Assembly: GCA_003488145.1 (NCBI GenBank)
Contig: DNMQ01000083.1
Span: forward strand, 1 to 7,129
DNA length: 7,129 nt
Source: Pseudomonas sp.
GTDB lineage: Bacteria; Pseudomonadota; Gammaproteobacteria; Pseudomonadales; Pseudomonadaceae
Reading direction: 5' to 3'
In this document: positions 6,356 to 7,129 of the stretch, one piece after another
Layout: the number at the start of each line of letters is the position of its first letter
Position numbering within the stretch: position 1 is the first letter of the stretch
Translations under genes and position numbers: made by a program
Notes under the pieces: generated by a model
Told to the model about the DNA's origin: nothing
The model's input: only the letters and a program-made list of their open reading frames with translations
The model's database searches: none

Positions 6356-6420
6356 GTGAGCCGATTAGCGAGCTTATTCGGCTCATGTGGTGAGCCGATA
6401 ATGTCGCCTATTCGGCTCAC
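6356..6420. promoter_or_regulatory. Two tandem 31-bp interrupted palindromes, candidate paired operators
   Basis: Unit 1 spans 6356-6386 and unit 2 spans 6390-6420. Each begins with GTGAGCCGAT and ends with TATTCGGCTCA plus one base, giving inverted arms TGAGCCGA / TCGGCTCA (8 bp in unit 1, extended to 9 bp by GTGAGCCGA / TCGGCTCAC in unit 2). The two units agree at 23 of 31 positions, and the differences fall mainly in the centre, which is the pattern expected when the arms are the conserved, read part. Their start-to-start distance is 34 bp, a little over three helical turns, so both would present to nearly the same face of DNA. The right-hand end of the Fic-like remnant (its inferred ATG at 6340) is 15 nt away, so on the minus strand these sites sit in a promoter position. 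The binding protein is unknown. Confidence 0.6.
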
Positions 6421-6464
6421 TGTCTTGCTACCGGGCTTGAAAGCGCCTGGGCAGTGCGGTTGAT

Positions 6465-6480
6465 CCGCCTTGGCAGGCGG
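6465..6480 (-). terminator. Hairpin downstream of the SIMPL gene, possible terminator
   Basis: A perfect six-pair stem CCGCCT-TGGC-AGGCGG lies about 20 nt after the SIMPL stop codon when read leftwards. No T-run follows on the minus strand, so it is at most a Rho-assisted or mRNA-end-stabilising hairpin. Confidence 0.3.
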
Positions 6481-6500
6481 TTGGCGCGTCATTCAGATAC

Positions 6501-7129
6501 TTAATCCAACGTGTACTCAAACGTACTCACCACCCGCAGCCGTTTCCCCACGGTCCGCCCGCTGTCCATATCGCTGCCATCGTCATCGATCACCCGAATC
6601 ACCCCCTGGTTGGCATTCTTCAAGCGCCCCAGCGTGGCACCGGCATCCTCGGCAAAACGCGTCGCCTGCTCACGGGCATTGCTGGTGGCGGCTTCCAGCA
6701 ACTGCGGCTTCAGCTCGTTGAAGCCACGCAACTGATAGCGCGGCCCGGCGAAGCCGTTCATCTCGGTATCCAGCTGAACACCGGCCAAGATCAGCGGATC
6801 GATGGCATTGGCCGCCTTACCCACCGCGTCGACGCGCTCTGACTTGACCAGCACCTGGCCCTGGCCGTTAAAGCGCAGCGCCACATCACGCGAGGCCCAT
6901 TCACGCGCCAGCAGATCCTGGACCTGCAACGGTCGCACTTCGATCTCCGCGTCGGTGAAGCCCTGCTCGCGGAGGAAATCCAGCACCAGCTGGCGATCCT
7001 CGCTCAGCCCCTTCTGCACTTCGGCGAACTGATCGCCACCACGGCGAAAGCCCAGCGTCCAAACCGCAAAGTCGCTCTTCACGTCCATCTCCGCCAGGCC
7101 CTTGACCGTCACCGTGCGGTCGGCCATGC
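6501..7129 (-). CDS. SIMPL-domain (DUF541, YggE-like) protein, 5' end outside window
   Basis: The visible 208 residues cover the SIMPL domain, a periplasmic or membrane-anchored domain of poorly defined role linked in some bacteria to oxidative stress. The frame begins with RTVTVKGLAEMDVKSDFAVW (residues 4-23), the typical first strand pattern of the family (VxGxaexxvxpDxaxw). It continues through QLVLDFLREQGFTDAEIEVR (46-65), which is the usual helix-strand pair, and ends KRLRVVSTFEYTLD with TAA at 6501-6503. An ATG exists at 7125-7127, but family members usually carry an N-terminal hydrophobic anchor of about 25-40 residues before this point and the frame stays open to the window edge, so I treat this as a 5'-partial gene. 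It is GC-rich and core-like. No operon partner can be seen downstream on its strand. Confidence 0.85.
   Translation of the reverse strand, partial: MADRTVTVKGLAEMDVKSDFAVWTLGFRRGGDQFAEVQKGLSEDRQLVLDFLREQGFTDAEIEVRPLQVQDLLAREWASRDVALRFNGQGQVLVKSERVDAVGKAANAIDPLILAGVQLDTEMNGFAGPRYQLRGFNELKPQLLEAATSNAREQATRFAEDAGATLGRLKNANQGVIRVIDDDGSDMDSGRTVGKRLRVVSTFEYTLD

Noticed and set aside
6356..6420. CRISPR-like array
   Set aside because: There are only two units separated by 3 bp, with no spacers of unique sequence and no cas genes; the geometry fits operators instead.
6095..6463. A 122-codon plus-strand frame across the fic-like remnant and the palindromes
   Set aside because: It runs antisense to the winged-helix sequence and through the palindromic units; its residues look like translated non-coding DNA.

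Overview
The window looks like chromosomal DNA of a Pseudomonas-type gammaproteobacterium. The genes are GC-rich with G/C-ending codons, the protein families are ordinary pseudomonad ones, and an intergenic stretch (about 4915-5121) resembles, from memory, a dispersed repeat common in Pseudomonas genomes. The species cannot be named from the sequence alone.

Left part (1-4863): an AraC-family regulator with an AraC_N sensor domain is transcribed leftwards (27-947). A roughly 220-bp divergent intergenic region separates it from a rightward three-gene operon (1172-4863). The operon encodes a double-NBD ATPase and two BPD_transp_2 permeases, which together form a purine-nucleoside-type (BMP/NupOPQ, YufOPQ class) ABC importer. 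The BMP-family lipoprotein that normally delivers substrate to these permeases is not in the window. Between the two permease genes lies a 21-codon micro-ORF with its own Shine-Dalgarno sequence and an ATGA overlap with the upstream stop.

Middle part (4864-6500): the operon is followed by a hairpin-rich non-coding repeat. Next comes a leftward gene for a membrane-anchored NERD-domain protein with a C-terminal topoisomerase-type zinc ribbon (5207-5977), and then a remnant that looks like an internally deleted Fic-family gene (about 6081-6340, minus strand). Just upstream of the remnant's inferred start are two tandem 31-bp interrupted palindromes (6356-6386 and 6390-6420). They look like paired operator sites, most simply the control region of the lost gene. 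This middle part reads as a small accessory pocket between core genes.

Right edge (6501-7129): the leftward 3' part of a SIMPL-domain (DUF541/YggE-like) protein whose N-terminus lies outside the window.

The tandem palindromes with the decayed Fic-like gene are the least explained item. The operon itself is conventional apart from the micro-ORF and the missing binding protein. No tRNA, rRNA, CRISPR array, transposase or phage gene was seen.
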